A stretch of 64,000 bases of DNA from Burkholderiales bacterium (GTDB lineage Bacteria > Pseudomonadota > Gammaproteobacteria > Burkholderiales > SG8-41), in assembly GCA_019749945.1 (NCBI GenBank), contig JAIEPF010000017.1, forward strand, positions 1-64,000, read 5' to 3'. Below are positions 9,123 through 18,025 of the stretch, piece by piece. Position 1 is the first letter of the stretch. Every line of letters starts with the position of its first letter. Below the pieces are notes generated by a model, which had not been told where the DNA came from, did not search any database, and saw nothing but the letters and a program-made list of their open reading frames with translations. A program made the position numbers and the translations under genes.

Positions 9123-10442
9123 GTGAACGACCTGTTCGCGAAACGAGAGCCCGACGCGCCGCTGGCGGAGCGCATGCGGCCGCGCACCCTCGATGAAGTG
9201 GTCGGGCAGCAACACCTGCTTGGCGCCGGCAAGCCGCTGCGGCTTGCCTTCGAGGCCGGCAAACCGCATTCGATGATTTTGTGGGGGCCGCCCGGCGTCG
9301 GCAAGACCACGCTGGCGCGCCTGATGGCACAGGCCTTCGATGCCGAATTTATCGCCATCTCGGCGGTGCTCGCCGGCGTCAAGGAAATCCGTGAAGCCGT
9401 GGCGCGTGCCGAAGTCGTGTTGCAGCAGAGCGGGCGGCGCACCATCCTGTTTGTCGATGAAGTGCATCGCTTCAACAAATCGCAGCAGGATGCCTTCCTG
9501 CCGTTTGTCGAGCAGGGCCTGATCACCTTTATCGGCGCCACCACCGAGAACCCCTCGTTCGAGGTCAACAGTGCGCTGCTGTCGCGCGCCGCGGTGTATG
9601 TACTGCAGCCGCTGACCGATGCCGACCTTGCCGGGCTGATTGCGCGAACAATATCCAAGTCATTGTTTTTATTTACATTATCGGATGCCGCCCGGGACAG
9701 TCTGGTGGCCTATGCCGATGGCGATGCGCGCCGCCTGCTGAACATGCTGGAGCAGGTGGCGACAGCCGCAACGCAAAGCAAGCAAACCGCTATCGATGAT
9801 GACTTCGTCAAGCAGACGCTGACGCAAAGCCTGCGCCGTTTCGACAAGGGCGGTGATGCTTTTTACGACCAGATTTCCGCGCTGCATAAATCGGTGCGCG
9901 GCTCGGCGCCGGATGCGGCCCTGTACTGGCTGGTGCGCATGCTCGATGGCGGCGCCGATCCACTGTATCTCGGCCGGCGGTTGATCCGCATGGCGGTTGA
10001 AGATATCGGTTTGGCGGACGCGCGCGCATTGCGCATGGCGCTGGATGCCTGTGAAACCTACGAGCGCCTCGGTTCACCCGAAGGCGAACTCGCGCTGGCG
10101 GAAGCCACGATTTACCTGGCGGTCGCGCCGAAAAGCAATGCGGCTTATGTTGCGTACAACCGCGCGCGTGAACTGGTGCGTAACGATCCGTCGCGGCCGG
10201 TGCCTGAGCATCTGCGCAATGCGCCGACCAAGCTGATGAAGGATCTGGGTTACGGCCGCGAGTACCGTTATGCCCACGATGAACCGGAAGCCTATGCCGC
10301 CGGTGAAAACTATCTGCCGGAGGGCATGAAACCGCCCGGCTTGTACGAACCGACCGACCGCGGACTGGAAGGAAAAATCGCCGAGAAACTTGCGCGTTTG
10401 CAGGAGTTGGACCGTAATAAGTTGGATCGCAATAAAAAATAG
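9123..10442 (+). CDS. rarA: Replication-associated recombination protein A (RarA/MgsA)
   Basis: A 439-residue clamp-loader-like AAA+ ATPase acting at stalled forks. Visible parts are an N-terminal PLAERMRP segment, Walker A LWGPPGVGKTTLARLMA (about 50-65), Walker B ILFVDEVHRFNKSQQDAFLP (about 100-120), sensor 1 GATTENPSFE, and the C-terminal tetramerisation region with RMAVEDIGLADARAL. It starts with GTG. Oddity: codons at about 9646-9690 (encoding RTISKSLFLFTLS) switch abruptly to AT-ending codons inside an otherwise GC-rich gene. That patch contains a copy of the dispersed AT-rich motif reported under findings; another copy follows just after the stop. Confidence 0.97.
   Translation: MNDLFAKREPDAPLAERMRPRTLDEVVGQQHLLGAGKPLRLAFEAGKPHSMILWGPPGVGKTTLARLMAQAFDAEFIAISAVLAGVKEIREAVARAEVVLQQSGRRTILFVDEVHRFNKSQQDAFLPFVEQGLITFIGATTENPSFEVNSALLSRAAVYVLQPLTDADLAGLIARTISKSLFLFTLSDAARDSLVAYADGDARRLLNMLEQVATAATQSKQTAIDDDFVKQTLTQSLRRFDKGGDAFYDQISALHKSVRGSAPDAALYWLVRMLDGGADPLYLGRRLIRMAVEDIGLADARALRMALDACETYERLGSPEGELALAEATIYLAVAPKSNAAYVAYNRARELVRNDPSRPVPEHLRNAPTKLMKDLGYGREYRYAHDEPEAYAAGENYLPEGMKPPGLYEPTDRGLEGKIAEKLARLQELDRNKLDRNKK
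9657..9670 (+). repeat. AT-rich dispersed motif copy (inside rarA)
   Basis: AAGTCATTGTTTTT, a copy of the AASTNWTTGWTTTW family, embedded in coding sequence of rarA. Confidence 0.55.
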
Positions 10443-10445
10443 AAT

Positions 10446-10459
10446 AAGTATTTGATTTA
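10446..10459 (+). repeat. AT-rich dispersed motif copy (3' of rarA)
   Basis: AAGTATTTGATTTA, followed by TTGATATTTTTG, between the rarA stop and the convergent amidohydrolase. Confidence 0.6.
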
Positions 10460-10483
10460 TTGATATTTTTGTAATTCCTGGAC

Positions 10484-11359
10484 TTAAAAGCCGTAAAGCC
10501 GGGCCGGATTGTCCACCAGCACTTTGCGCCGCTGCGCCTCATCCGGCACCCATTCCGCCAGCATGTCCGCGAGCAGATGATCCTCGGGCATCAGCGCGCG
10601 CGCGCCGGGATGCGGCCAGTCGGTGCCCCAGACAATGCGATCAGGTGCGGCAGCAACCAGCGCACGGGCCAGTGGTGTCAGCTCCGGATACAGCGGCGCG
10701 TTTTTTGACGTGAAATAAGGCCCCATGATTTTGGCCCAGCAGTTGTCGCGGCGGATCAGCCGCTGCAGGGCCTGAAACGCGGGCGCATTGATGCCGTCCT
10801 GCGCCTGGCAGCGCGCGAAATGGTCGATGACAATATCGATTTTCAGTTTCGCCAGCTGGGCCTCGGTCTCGGGCATTTTCGGCAGGTCGAGATAAAACTG
10901 CAGATGCCAGCCCAGTTCCTTCAGTCGTGGTGCGAGGCGTTCGCCGTCGGCCAGCGTCAGGCCTTCGGTTTCCGAGGCGAGATTGATGCGCACACCGCGC
11001 ACACCGGCGGCATTGAGGTCGGCGAGTTGGCGGTCCGACACGTCCGCCTCCACTACCGCGATGCCGCGCAGCGCATGCAGTCCGGAACGCAAGGCATCGA
11101 CCATGCAGCTGTTGTCGCTGCCATAAACGCTGGGTTGCACCAGCACACCGCGGTCGCAACCGTTGTTTTTCAGCATGCCGACGTAATCGGTGGTCACGGC
11201 GTCGGGCGGGATGTAGGCGGCGTTGGCGAGGTACGGAAAATGCTCCTGCGGTCCGAACACATGGGCATGGCAGTCGCAGGCGCCGGGCGGGAAGCGTGTC
11301 TCGGGTTTCCGGCTGTGGGGGATGAAGCCAGGGATATTGGGGGTGCGCACTGCAGGCAT
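10484..11359 (-). CDS. Amidohydrolase family 2 protein (PDC-lactonase-like)
   Basis: A 291-residue TIM-barrel metal-dependent hydrolase. The N-terminal metal motif is GACDCHAHVFGP. Later motifs are RGVRINL, IVIDHFARC and the C-terminal WGTDWPHP, typical of amidohydrolase_2 enzymes such as 2-pyrone-4,6-dicarboxylate lactonase; the true substrate is not deducible. The longest frame starts at 11419, but the homologous-looking part begins at MPAVRTPNIPGF, so the ATG at 11359 is preferred. It is convergent with rarA and divergent from serS. Family call firm, substrate open. Confidence 0.85.
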   Translation of the reverse strand: MPAVRTPNIPGFIPHSRKPETRFPPGACDCHAHVFGPQEHFPYLANAAYIPPDAVTTDYVGMLKNNGCDRGVLVQPSVYGSDNSCMVDALRSGLHALRGIAVVEADVSDRQLADLNAAGVRGVRINLASETEGLTLADGERLAPRLKELGWHLQFYLDLPKMPETEAQLAKLKIDIVIDHFARCQAQDGINAPAFQALQRLIRRDNCWAKIMGPYFTSKNAPLYPELTPLARALVAAAPDRIVWGTDWPHPGARALMPEDHLLADMLAEWVPDEAQRRKVLVDNPARLYGF

Positions 11360-11485
11360 GGATGGTCTCGGGGCGGAAAACGGAAAATAGAAGAGGCGCG
11401 ACTGTAGAAGGGCGCTCACAGGCGTGTCAAGGGCTGGTTAGTGCCCGTGAACTCGCCGATAATGGCGGCTCTTTTCAGGATTTGA

Positions 11486-12787
<1,302 letters not shown>

Positions 12788-12827
12788 AATCCCGCCCCTC
12801 GACGCTTTTGCGACGTCCCCGGATTCT

Positions 12828-12919
<92 letters not shown>

Positions 12920-12923
12920 AATA

Positions 12924-12954
12924 AAAACGGCCCCGAACGGGGCCGTTTTTATTT
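12924..12954 (+). terminator. Terminator after tRNA-Ser
   Basis: The hairpin AAACGGCCCC / GGGGCCGTTT with a GAAC loop and flanking A and T runs starts 7 nt after the CCA end. It ends the serS/tRNA transcript and overlaps the first copy of a direct repeat. Confidence 0.85.
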
Positions 12955-13000
12955 CTGGTGAAGCGCGGTGTGTGGACGAAGCCACCGGGTTCGACCAGCG
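12931..13000 (+). repeat. Direct repeat copy A (about 70 bp, terminator plus flank)
   Basis: This segment, from CCCCGAACGGGG through GGTGAAGCGCGGTGTGTGGA to GGTTCGACCAGCG, recurs nearly unchanged at 13125-13199. The unit carries the terminator hairpin and about 45 bp of following sequence. The 120 bp between copies shows no gene. Confidence 0.85.
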
Positions 13001-13124
13001 ACACGTGGGGCGTGTCGCGCAGGACGCCGTGCATTGCGCGGCGGTCCCGCGCTGCCGGCGCGGGATGCCGGTATCGCCCCAAGGCGAGACCGGCACAATC
13101 CCACCCTGCATTGTCCATTCAGCG

Positions 13125-13199
13125 CCCCGAACGGGGCCGTTTTTTTATTTCTGGTGAAGCGCGGTGTGTGGACGAAGCCACAGGGTTCGACCACCAGCG
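13125..13199 (+). repeat. Direct repeat copy B
   Basis: Second copy of the unit, with a longer T run after the hairpin and a 3-nt insertion near the end; it can form the same terminator. The remaining 98 nt to the next gene (13200-13297) hold only that gene's likely leader. Confidence 0.85.
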
Positions 13200-13297
13200 C
13201 TTTTCACCGGCGCCTTATGTGTGTTACCGAACATGATGGGCGGAGAATTTGTTATACGGTCATGCGGTTGATGCTCCCAAGGTAACCGGCAACCCGT

Positions 13298-13675
13298 ATG
13301 AAATACCCGTTGATTATCGCGGCGCTGATCTTGCCGGCCGCATTGCTTGCGGCTTGCAAACCGGCATTGATGCCGCCGGTCGTGCGGGGGGATATCAACG
13401 CTGTATCTGAAGTGGATTGGAAACGCAGTCCGGGTGCTATGTCCTCCGGAGGCGGTGCTGGGGGCCCTGCAACCGGTATTTCGCTTGAGCGGACTGGCAG
13501 CTTGAAGACGCCGGCACGAATGCCGGAACAATCCGCAACGCCGGTGCAGAGGGGGACTTTGCCTGATGACCTGAATGCAGCGGATGTTGATCGTTCGCAG
13601 CAAAACAGGAGCCAGCAGGCACGCAAGAGTCTGACCCTGCAGCTGTTGCATGCCCTGTCCGCGGCGCGTCCTTGA
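13298..13675 (+). CDS. Predicted lipoprotein of unknown function
   Basis: A 125-residue protein with a classical lipoprotein signal: MKYPLIIAALILPAALLAAC, cleavage before the Cys at residue 20. The mature part is Gly/Ser/Pro-rich and looks disordered (SSGGGAGGPATG), with a Gln/Arg stretch SQQNRSQQARK near the end. AAGG precedes the ATG by about 14 nt. No known domain recognised. It lies in the accessory zone after tRNA-Ser. Confidence 0.55.
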   Translation: MKYPLIIAALILPAALLAACKPALMPPVVRGDINAVSEVDWKRSPGAMSSGGGAGGPATGISLERTGSLKTPARMPEQSATPVQRGTLPDDLNAADVDRSQQNRSQQARKSLTLQLLHALSAARP

Positions 13676-13814
13676 CCGGTTGTTGAGGACCGCCGTTCAG
13701 GACATCGCGGTTTAATGCCCATGCAAATCACAATGGTCGGGACCCGGCTGTTACCATAAGTTACCGGTCGCCGGCGCGGCCCCGGGCTGGCAGGGGCGCC
13801 TGCATCACCTCCGG

Positions 13815-14156
13815 ATGAACGCAACCATGGCACAGCACCTTCCCTACGACGTCACCACCGCCACCGGTGAAAAAATCGCCTTTGAATTCCCGCTGCACGC
13901 GGAAACCCAGTCCGCGATGCGCGTGTCGCAATTGCTGACCGCCGTGCTGGGGAGTCTCGACCGCGAACTGCGGGTGCTGGGCAATACCGCCAACGGCGAT
14001 GTGCTGCAGGCATTGGCCATGGCATTGGCAGCGCGGACGGCGATGCTGCATGCGCCGTATGCGGTGGGGCAACAGCTGGCGACCGAACTGGCGGCGACTG
14101 CGCTGGCTGCTGCAGAACATTGTGAGCGCAACGATGGCGGCGCGGGACATGCCTGA
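13815..14156 (+). CDS. Small hypothetical protein
   Basis: A 113-residue protein, mostly helical by pattern: short N-terminal strands (YDVTTATGEKIAFEFPL), then Ala/Leu-rich helices to the end. It has no signal peptide or transmembrane segment. The start may instead be the second Met at 13827. Function unknown; codon use looks like the host's, so it is probably real. Confidence 0.5.
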   Translation: MNATMAQHLPYDVTTATGEKIAFEFPLHAETQSAMRVSQLLTAVLGSLDRELRVLGNTANGDVLQALAMALAARTAMLHAPYAVGQQLATELAATALAAAEHCERNDGGAGHA

Positions 14157-14166
14157 CGTTAGCTGC

Positions 14167-14200
14167 TGGTTGAATGTACCGGATTCAATAGCCGGAATAC
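14167..14200 (+). other. Degenerate tRNA-Ser fragment (D-arm to variable arm)
   Basis: TGGTTGAATGTACCGG (16 nt) is identical to the D-arm and anticodon-stem part of the tRNA-Ser at 12828-12917. After nine diverged bases, CCGGAATAC matches the 3' anticodon stem and variable-arm start. The acceptor and T arms are missing. It is a likely footprint of an integration or duplication event at the tRNA. Confidence 0.7.
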
Positions 14201-14240
14201 ACGTGCAGCCTGATACCTGAAGATGAATAAATAATTAAAT

Positions 14241-14254
14241 AAAATCAATTACTT
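14241..14254 (-). repeat. AT-rich dispersed motif copy
   Basis: Reads AAGTAATTGATTTT on the minus strand, within a strongly AT-rich 60-bp stretch. The gene-free interval 14157-14468 otherwise holds only the tRNA fragment and the attI-like site; I see no integrase remnant in it. Confidence 0.6.
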
Positions 14255-14419
14255 ATAACAATTGTCATCATTTTTGTGGTTTTGAATCACCAGCTTGTGA
14301 GTGCTGTGCCGGGTTTGTCTTTTTTGTTGGTACCGCTTTACGATGAGCACATCAGCAATAACGGGTTGATCTCAATGAAAAAAAGATCTGAATGTGTACG
14401 GCTGATGAACGGACAGCGT

Positions 14420-14461
14420 GGAATGTTATATGTCAGTTTTGCGGTCTAAATCACGTTAGGC
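14420..14461 (+). other. attI-like site heading an integrase-less cassette array
   Basis: The segment starts with GGAATGTTATA and ends with GTTAGGC, 42 nt in all. By my count 31 of 42 positions match the site at 36352-36393, which sits next to intI. Four cassettes with attC sites follow on the same strand. The final GTTAGGC fits the GTTRRRY crossover box. It has no dyad like those of attC sites, which supports attI over attC. Confidence 0.7.
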
Positions 14462-14468
14462 CGCTGCG

Positions 14469-15026
14469 ATGGACGTTGTGCTCTCACCGTACGAAGATCC
14501 TTCTGCTGGTCTCGACTGGCCGGAGCAAACGCCCCAAATACTGGAGGGCCTCAAAAGCCGAATCGAGAGTTGGGATGGCGCGAAGGTCGAATATCGAATC
14601 CGCGAGACAAACCACGGCTTAGGCGCCGATTGGCCAACGATCACGCTGCAAATTCTCTCGCTCAGTGCCACGGCATTCTTCGTCATTCCGGCCGCACACA
14701 AGAAGATCAGAGAATCCATCGAGGAGTGGCGCAAGATCAAAGCCAACGTCGAGCGGTTCATCGCGTGGGTCTCGCCTAAGAAAAAGATCGCTTCCTATCC
14801 AGTCGAACTTCTTTTCTTGGACTGCGCGGATCAAGCGCTTGAGACGGACGCCTCTGAACGCCTTGAGTTTCTGGGTTGGAGTGAGGTTCCCGTACCCGCG
14901 GAGGTTAGCGGCGGGTTCACGGCTATCAAGCACTATATCTTCACTTTCCGCTCAGCCACGCAGATCACACTAGTTGCCATAGACAACCGAAGACAGGTTC
15001 TATGGATCCGGAGCACACCGGTATGA
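14469..15026 (+). CDS. Integron cassette protein 1 (hypothetical)
   Basis: A 185-residue protein starting 8 nt after the attI-like core and ending 10 nt before an attC site, so it is the first cassette of the array. One hydrophobic segment (ITLQILSLSATAFFVIPAA) lies near residues 58-76, followed by a charged helix KKIRESIEEWRKIKANVE; the rest is soluble mixed alpha/beta. Base composition is lower in GC than the flanking core genes. No family recognised. Confidence 0.7.
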   Translation: MDVVLSPYEDPSAGLDWPEQTPQILEGLKSRIESWDGAKVEYRIRETNHGLGADWPTITLQILSLSATAFFVIPAAHKKIRESIEEWRKIKANVERFIAWVSPKKKIASYPVELLFLDCADQALETDASERLEFLGWSEVPVPAEVSGGFTAIKHYIFTFRSATQITLVAIDNRRQVLWIRSTPV

Positions 15027-15036
15027 CCGAACAGCG

Positions 15037-15126
15037 GCCTAACAGCACGCCGCACCGGACGCGCACACGAGCGTTCCGATTCATCAATCACGGTGCCGCG
15101 CACGCCGGTGAGCGTGGACGTTAGAT
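15037..15126 (+). other. attC site of cassette 1
   Basis: GCCTAAC (RYYYAAC) opens and GTTAGAT (GTTRRRY) closes a 90-nt imperfect dyad whose inner arms include CACCGG and CCGGTG. A GTTAGAT duplicate follows at 15132-15138. Confidence 0.8.
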
Positions 15127-15154
15127 TGCACGTTAGATTGCACCAGAGGCCATT

Positions 15155-15643
15155 TTGAACATTTCCGAATTTCCGGTGAGTCAAGACACCTTAAGGGGCA
15201 TCGCAGCCTGCGCGCAACAAGCAGCGACAATAGTCGGAGTGGACCTCGCGCAAAGCAGCCCGGCCCAAATCATCGAGGCTGTCGATTCCTTCCTCTACCG
15301 ATGGCAAAAAGGTCAATGCCCAAAGCTGGACGAGGATGACGACTTGTCACTTATCCTCGGGAGCCTCTGGGGCGAACAGCTTGTCCGGGGAGATGGGTGG
15401 GAATGGGCCGTCGCTCAATTTAATGAACAAGGCGACTCGAAAGCGGTGGGTGTATTTTCGCCCGACCGATCAATTGCAGTTTATCCCTTTGACTTCGTGC
15501 GCGCCTGCATTGAAAACAATATACCTGTGACTATCCTGCTCGCCTATAACATGCTGAAGGATGGAAAGTCCATTCCTAAGCTACCGGACAAAGGCTACGA
15601 GAATGTGATGAATGGTATTCATCACATTGTTCCTCGTGATTAA
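15155..15643 (+). CDS. Integron cassette protein 2 (DUF3806-like pattern, uncertain)
   Basis: A 162-residue acidic soluble protein. A TTG start at 15155 is supported by AGAGG about 8 nt upstream. The middle segment LGSLWGEQLVRGDGWEWA followed by FSPDRSIAVYPFDFVR resembles small DUF3806-type or immunity-like proteins, but the match is from memory of pattern only. It is flanked by attC sites on both sides. Confidence 0.7.
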   Translation: MNISEFPVSQDTLRGIAACAQQAATIVGVDLAQSSPAQIIEAVDSFLYRWQKGQCPKLDEDDDLSLILGSLWGEQLVRGDGWEWAVAQFNEQGDSKAVGVFSPDRSIAVYPFDFVRACIENNIPVTILLAYNMLKDGKSIPKLPDKGYENVMNGIHHIVPRD

Positions 15644-15653
15644 ACAAAGTGCC

Positions 15654-15746
15654 ATTTAACCCCACGCCTCACCCGGACGCGCGCGCAAGCGCCATGCAAT
15701 TTCAATTGCCTGCAGGCCCGCGCGCCGGTGGGCGCGAACGTTAGGC
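15654..15746 (+). other. attC site of cassette 2
   Basis: ATTTAAC opens and GTTAGGC closes a 93-nt dyad with complementary inner arms (CACCCGGACGCGCGC against GCGCGCCGGTGGGCGC). Confidence 0.85.
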
Positions 15747-15783
15747 GGCATTCTCGGTGATCGCAGACTGAGAGGGAGAGAGC

Positions 15784-16212
15784 ATGAACCAAGCCGTCAT
15801 TTTCCAACCATTCATCGCAACCATGCTTCTGACTTTGGTGGTGTGGCTCTATATGTACGGACGCCGCCTTCGATTCATCTTTTCAAGCGGCCTTGACCCG
15901 AAGCAGATGACGCCACTTGAATTGGCTCGCCTGTCTCCGCCCCAGGTGTCCACTCCCTCTGATAACTTGAAGAACCTTCTTGAATTGCCCACGATCTTCT
16001 ATGCAGTCGTTTTGCATATCTATGTCACTCACCAGGTCGATGCGGCATTTGTGGGTGCGGCGTGGGGATTCTTCCTGTTCCGGGCGCTGCACAGCGTGGT
16101 GCATTGCACCTTCAACTTCATCCCGCTGAGATTTGTCCTGTACGTGATCTCTGCATGCGCGCTGTGGTTTATGGTGTTAAAGGCTGCAATGTTTGCTTTG
16201 GTAACGACCTGA
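15784..16212 (+). CDS. Integron cassette protein 3: MAPEG-family membrane protein
   Basis: A 142-residue integral membrane protein with four hydrophobic segments (about 8-26, 63-82, 88-105 and 114-138). The MAPEG signature region DNLKNLLELPTIFYAVVL is present, followed by RALHSVVHCTFNF. MAPEG proteins (eicosanoid/glutathione metabolism in eukaryotes) are mostly uncharacterised in bacteria and turn up in integron cassettes. A GAGAGGGAGAG ribosome site precedes the ATG. Family call good, activity unknown. Confidence 0.85.
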   Translation: MNQAVIFQPFIATMLLTLVVWLYMYGRRLRFIFSSGLDPKQMTPLELARLSPPQVSTPSDNLKNLLELPTIFYAVVLHIYVTHQVDAAFVGAAWGFFLFRALHSVVHCTFNFIPLRFVLYVISACALWFMVLKAAMFALVTT

Positions 16213-16227
16213 GAAAGGCAACTTTGT

Positions 16228-16318
16228 GCCTCCTAAAAAATCGTTGGAGCGCCCGCGTGTGGAATAAAGTGCCAAGGTCATGCAACAGCGCACGCGGCGC
16301 TCAGCTCAACCGTTAGGC
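16228..16318 (+). other. attC site of cassette 3
   Basis: It closes with GTTAGGC. The left box is degenerate (TCCTAAA in place of RYYYAAC), but the arms GTTGGAGCGCCCGCGTG and CGCACGCGGCGCTCAGCTCAAC pair over most of their length. Confidence 0.75.
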
Positions 16319-16322
16319 ACCG

Positions 16323-16661
16323 ATGAACATATTGGTTGGCGGCGCGGCTGTCGTGGCCATCGCCTGGTCAGCGCAGGTCGGCGCCGCCGATCAGTGCGCC
16401 GCCGACGGAGAGCCTATTCAATGGGTCGCTGACTACTGCATGCTCAAAATGGAAACAGACGACGAGATTGCTGTTTCGGGATGCATTAAAGAAGAGAGAA
16501 AGAAGACCTTCCCTAGCGATTGTGCCAGTAACCTGCACTTCAAGAAAAGCATGTGTGAGGCCATGATCAGCAATGGCACAAAGACCGGCACTGTGGATCA
16601 GTGCGTGAAAGATCCAACATTCAAGGGGCGCGTCGTTGAGGCAGGTGGCGTCGGTGCCTAA
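16323..16661 (+). CDS. Integron cassette protein 4: small Cys-rich exported protein
   Basis: A 112-residue protein with a probable signal peptide (MNILVGGAAVVAIAWSAQVGA). The mature part has six Cys spaced through QCAADGE, DYCML, SGCIK, DCASN, MCEAM and QCVKD, suggesting up to three disulfides in the periplasm. The start lies 4 nt after the preceding attC crossover box, and the TAA stop is inside the next attC (GCCTAAC), the usual tight cassette packing. Function unknown. Confidence 0.75.
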   Translation: MNILVGGAAVVAIAWSAQVGAADQCAADGEPIQWVADYCMLKMETDDEIAVSGCIKEERKKTFPSDCASNLHFKKSMCEAMISNGTKTGTVDQCVKDPTFKGRVVEAGGVGA

Positions 16662-16727
16662 CAAGCAGTTCCAGGGTCGACGCAGCCGCTTCGCGGCTGC
16701 GCGCCCTCCTGAACTGAGGCCTTAACC
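16656..16727 (+). other. Terminal attC of the array, degenerate right end
   Basis: GCCTAAC and the inner dyad CAGTTCCAGGG / CCCTCCTGAACTG with an AGCCGCTTCGCGGCT apical stem are intact. The expected GTTAGGC is replaced by GAGGCCTTAAC, which lacks a GTTRRRY box. The array ends here, 7 nt from the tarD-like stop codon. Confidence 0.65.
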
Positions 16728-16733
16728 CGCCGT

Positions 16734-17900
16734 CTACTCCGCCAACTCCCGCATCACCTTGATCAGATCCGACTTGCCTTCAAACCCGATGCCCGGCAGC
16801 TCCGGCATGGTGATGAAGCTGTTTTCCACCTTGACGCCGTCCGGGAAGCCGCCATAGGGCTGGAACAGGTCGGGATAACTTTCGTTGCCGCCGAGGCCGA
16901 GGCCGGCGGCGATGTTGAGCGACATCTGGTGGCCGCCGTGCGGTATGCAGCGCGCGGGTGACCAGCCGGCGATTTTGAGTTCGCGCAGCGTGCGTTCGTA
17001 TTCACACAGGCCGTAGGACAGCGCGCAGTCAAACTGCAGCCAGTCACGATCCGGGCGCATGCCGCCGTAACGCAGCAGGTTGCGCGCGTCCTGGTGGCTG
17101 AACAGGTTTTCGCCGGTTGCCATCGGCCCCGGATAAAACTCCGCCAGCGCCGCCTGCAATGCAAAATCCAGCGGGTCGCCGGCTTCCTCGTACCAGAACA
17201 GCGGATAGTCGCGCAGCATCTTGGCGTAGGCGATGGCGGTTTCCAGGTCGAAACGGCCATTGGCATCGACGGCGAGCCGTGCGTCCTTGCCGATTTCGGC
17301 TAACACGGCTTCGATGCGCCGGCGGTCCTCGGCAATGTCGGCGCCGCCGATTTTCATCTTGACCACGCTGTAGCCGCGGTTGAGGTAGCCGCGCATTTCA
17401 TTGCGCAGCGCCTGCAGGTCCTTGCCCGGATAGTAATAACCGCCGGCGGCATAAACGAAGACTTTGGGATTCGCCGTGACACCATGCTGTTCGGCGAGCA
17501 GGCGGAACAGCGGTTTGCGCGCGATCTTGGCGACGGCATCCCAGATCGCCATGTCCAGCGTGCCGACCGCCACCGAACGTTCGCCGTGACCGCCGGGTTT
17601 TTCGTTTTGCATCATCGCGGCCCAGGCTTTGTGCGGATCGATGTTGTCACCGGTCGCGTTGAGCAGCGACGCGGGATCGGCTTCGAGCAGCCTTGGCGCG
17701 AAACGTTCGCGGATCAGTCCACCCTGGCCATAACGTCCGTTGGAGTTGAAGCCGTAACCGACGACGGTTCGGCCGTCGACTTTGACGTCGGTGACCACGG
17801 CGACCAGGCTGGTGGTCATTTTGCTGAAATCGATATAGGCGTTGCGGATCGGGGAGGCGATCGGTTTGGTGACTTCACGGACGTCGACGATGCGAACCAT
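16734..17900 (-). CDS. tarD: D-tartrate dehydratase-like enolase-superfamily enzyme
   Basis: A 388-residue member of the mandelate racemase/enolase superfamily. The N-terminal capping domain contains ASPIRNAYIDFSKMTTSLVAV. The barrel shows the KxK pair in VVKMKIGG, metal ligands in VDANGRFD, WYEEAGDP and MATGENLF, and the general-base His in CIPHGGHQMSLN. This is nearly the complete pattern I know from Bradyrhizobium D-(-)-tartrate dehydratase. The frame is open to 17945, but the ATG at 17900 (MVRIVDVREV) matches the family start. It is divergent from a Bug receptor gene that may supply the substrate. Confidence 0.85.
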   Translation of the reverse strand: MVRIVDVREVTKPIASPIRNAYIDFSKMTTSLVAVVTDVKVDGRTVVGYGFNSNGRYGQGGLIRERFAPRLLEADPASLLNATGDNIDPHKAWAAMMQNEKPGGHGERSVAVGTLDMAIWDAVAKIARKPLFRLLAEQHGVTANPKVFVYAAGGYYYPGKDLQALRNEMRGYLNRGYSVVKMKIGGADIAEDRRRIEAVLAEIGKDARLAVDANGRFDLETAIAYAKMLRDYPLFWYEEAGDPLDFALQAALAEFYPGPMATGENLFSHQDARNLLRYGGMRPDRDWLQFDCALSYGLCEYERTLRELKIAGWSPARCIPHGGHQMSLNIAAGLGLGGNESYPDLFQPYGGFPDGVKVENSFITMPELPGIGFEGKSDLIKVMRELAE

Positions 17901-18025
17901 GTCAAAAACTTTCGGTGGGAGGTGATGAGATCGTACAGTCCACATCTTAATTCAATACGACGATACGAAGCCAGACCGCGGTAAGATTGCAATCACAACA
18001 AAGCGTAAAAATGCGGGAGGACAAC

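Noticed and set aside
14201-14419. Remnant of a second integrase upstream of the orphan attI
   Set aside because: The sequence is AT-rich with frequent stops and no tyrosine-recombinase motif in any frame.
15132-15138. A second complete attC in tandem after cassette 1
   Set aside because: Only the GTTAGAT box is duplicated (GCACGTTAGATTGCACC); there is no second left box or dyad.
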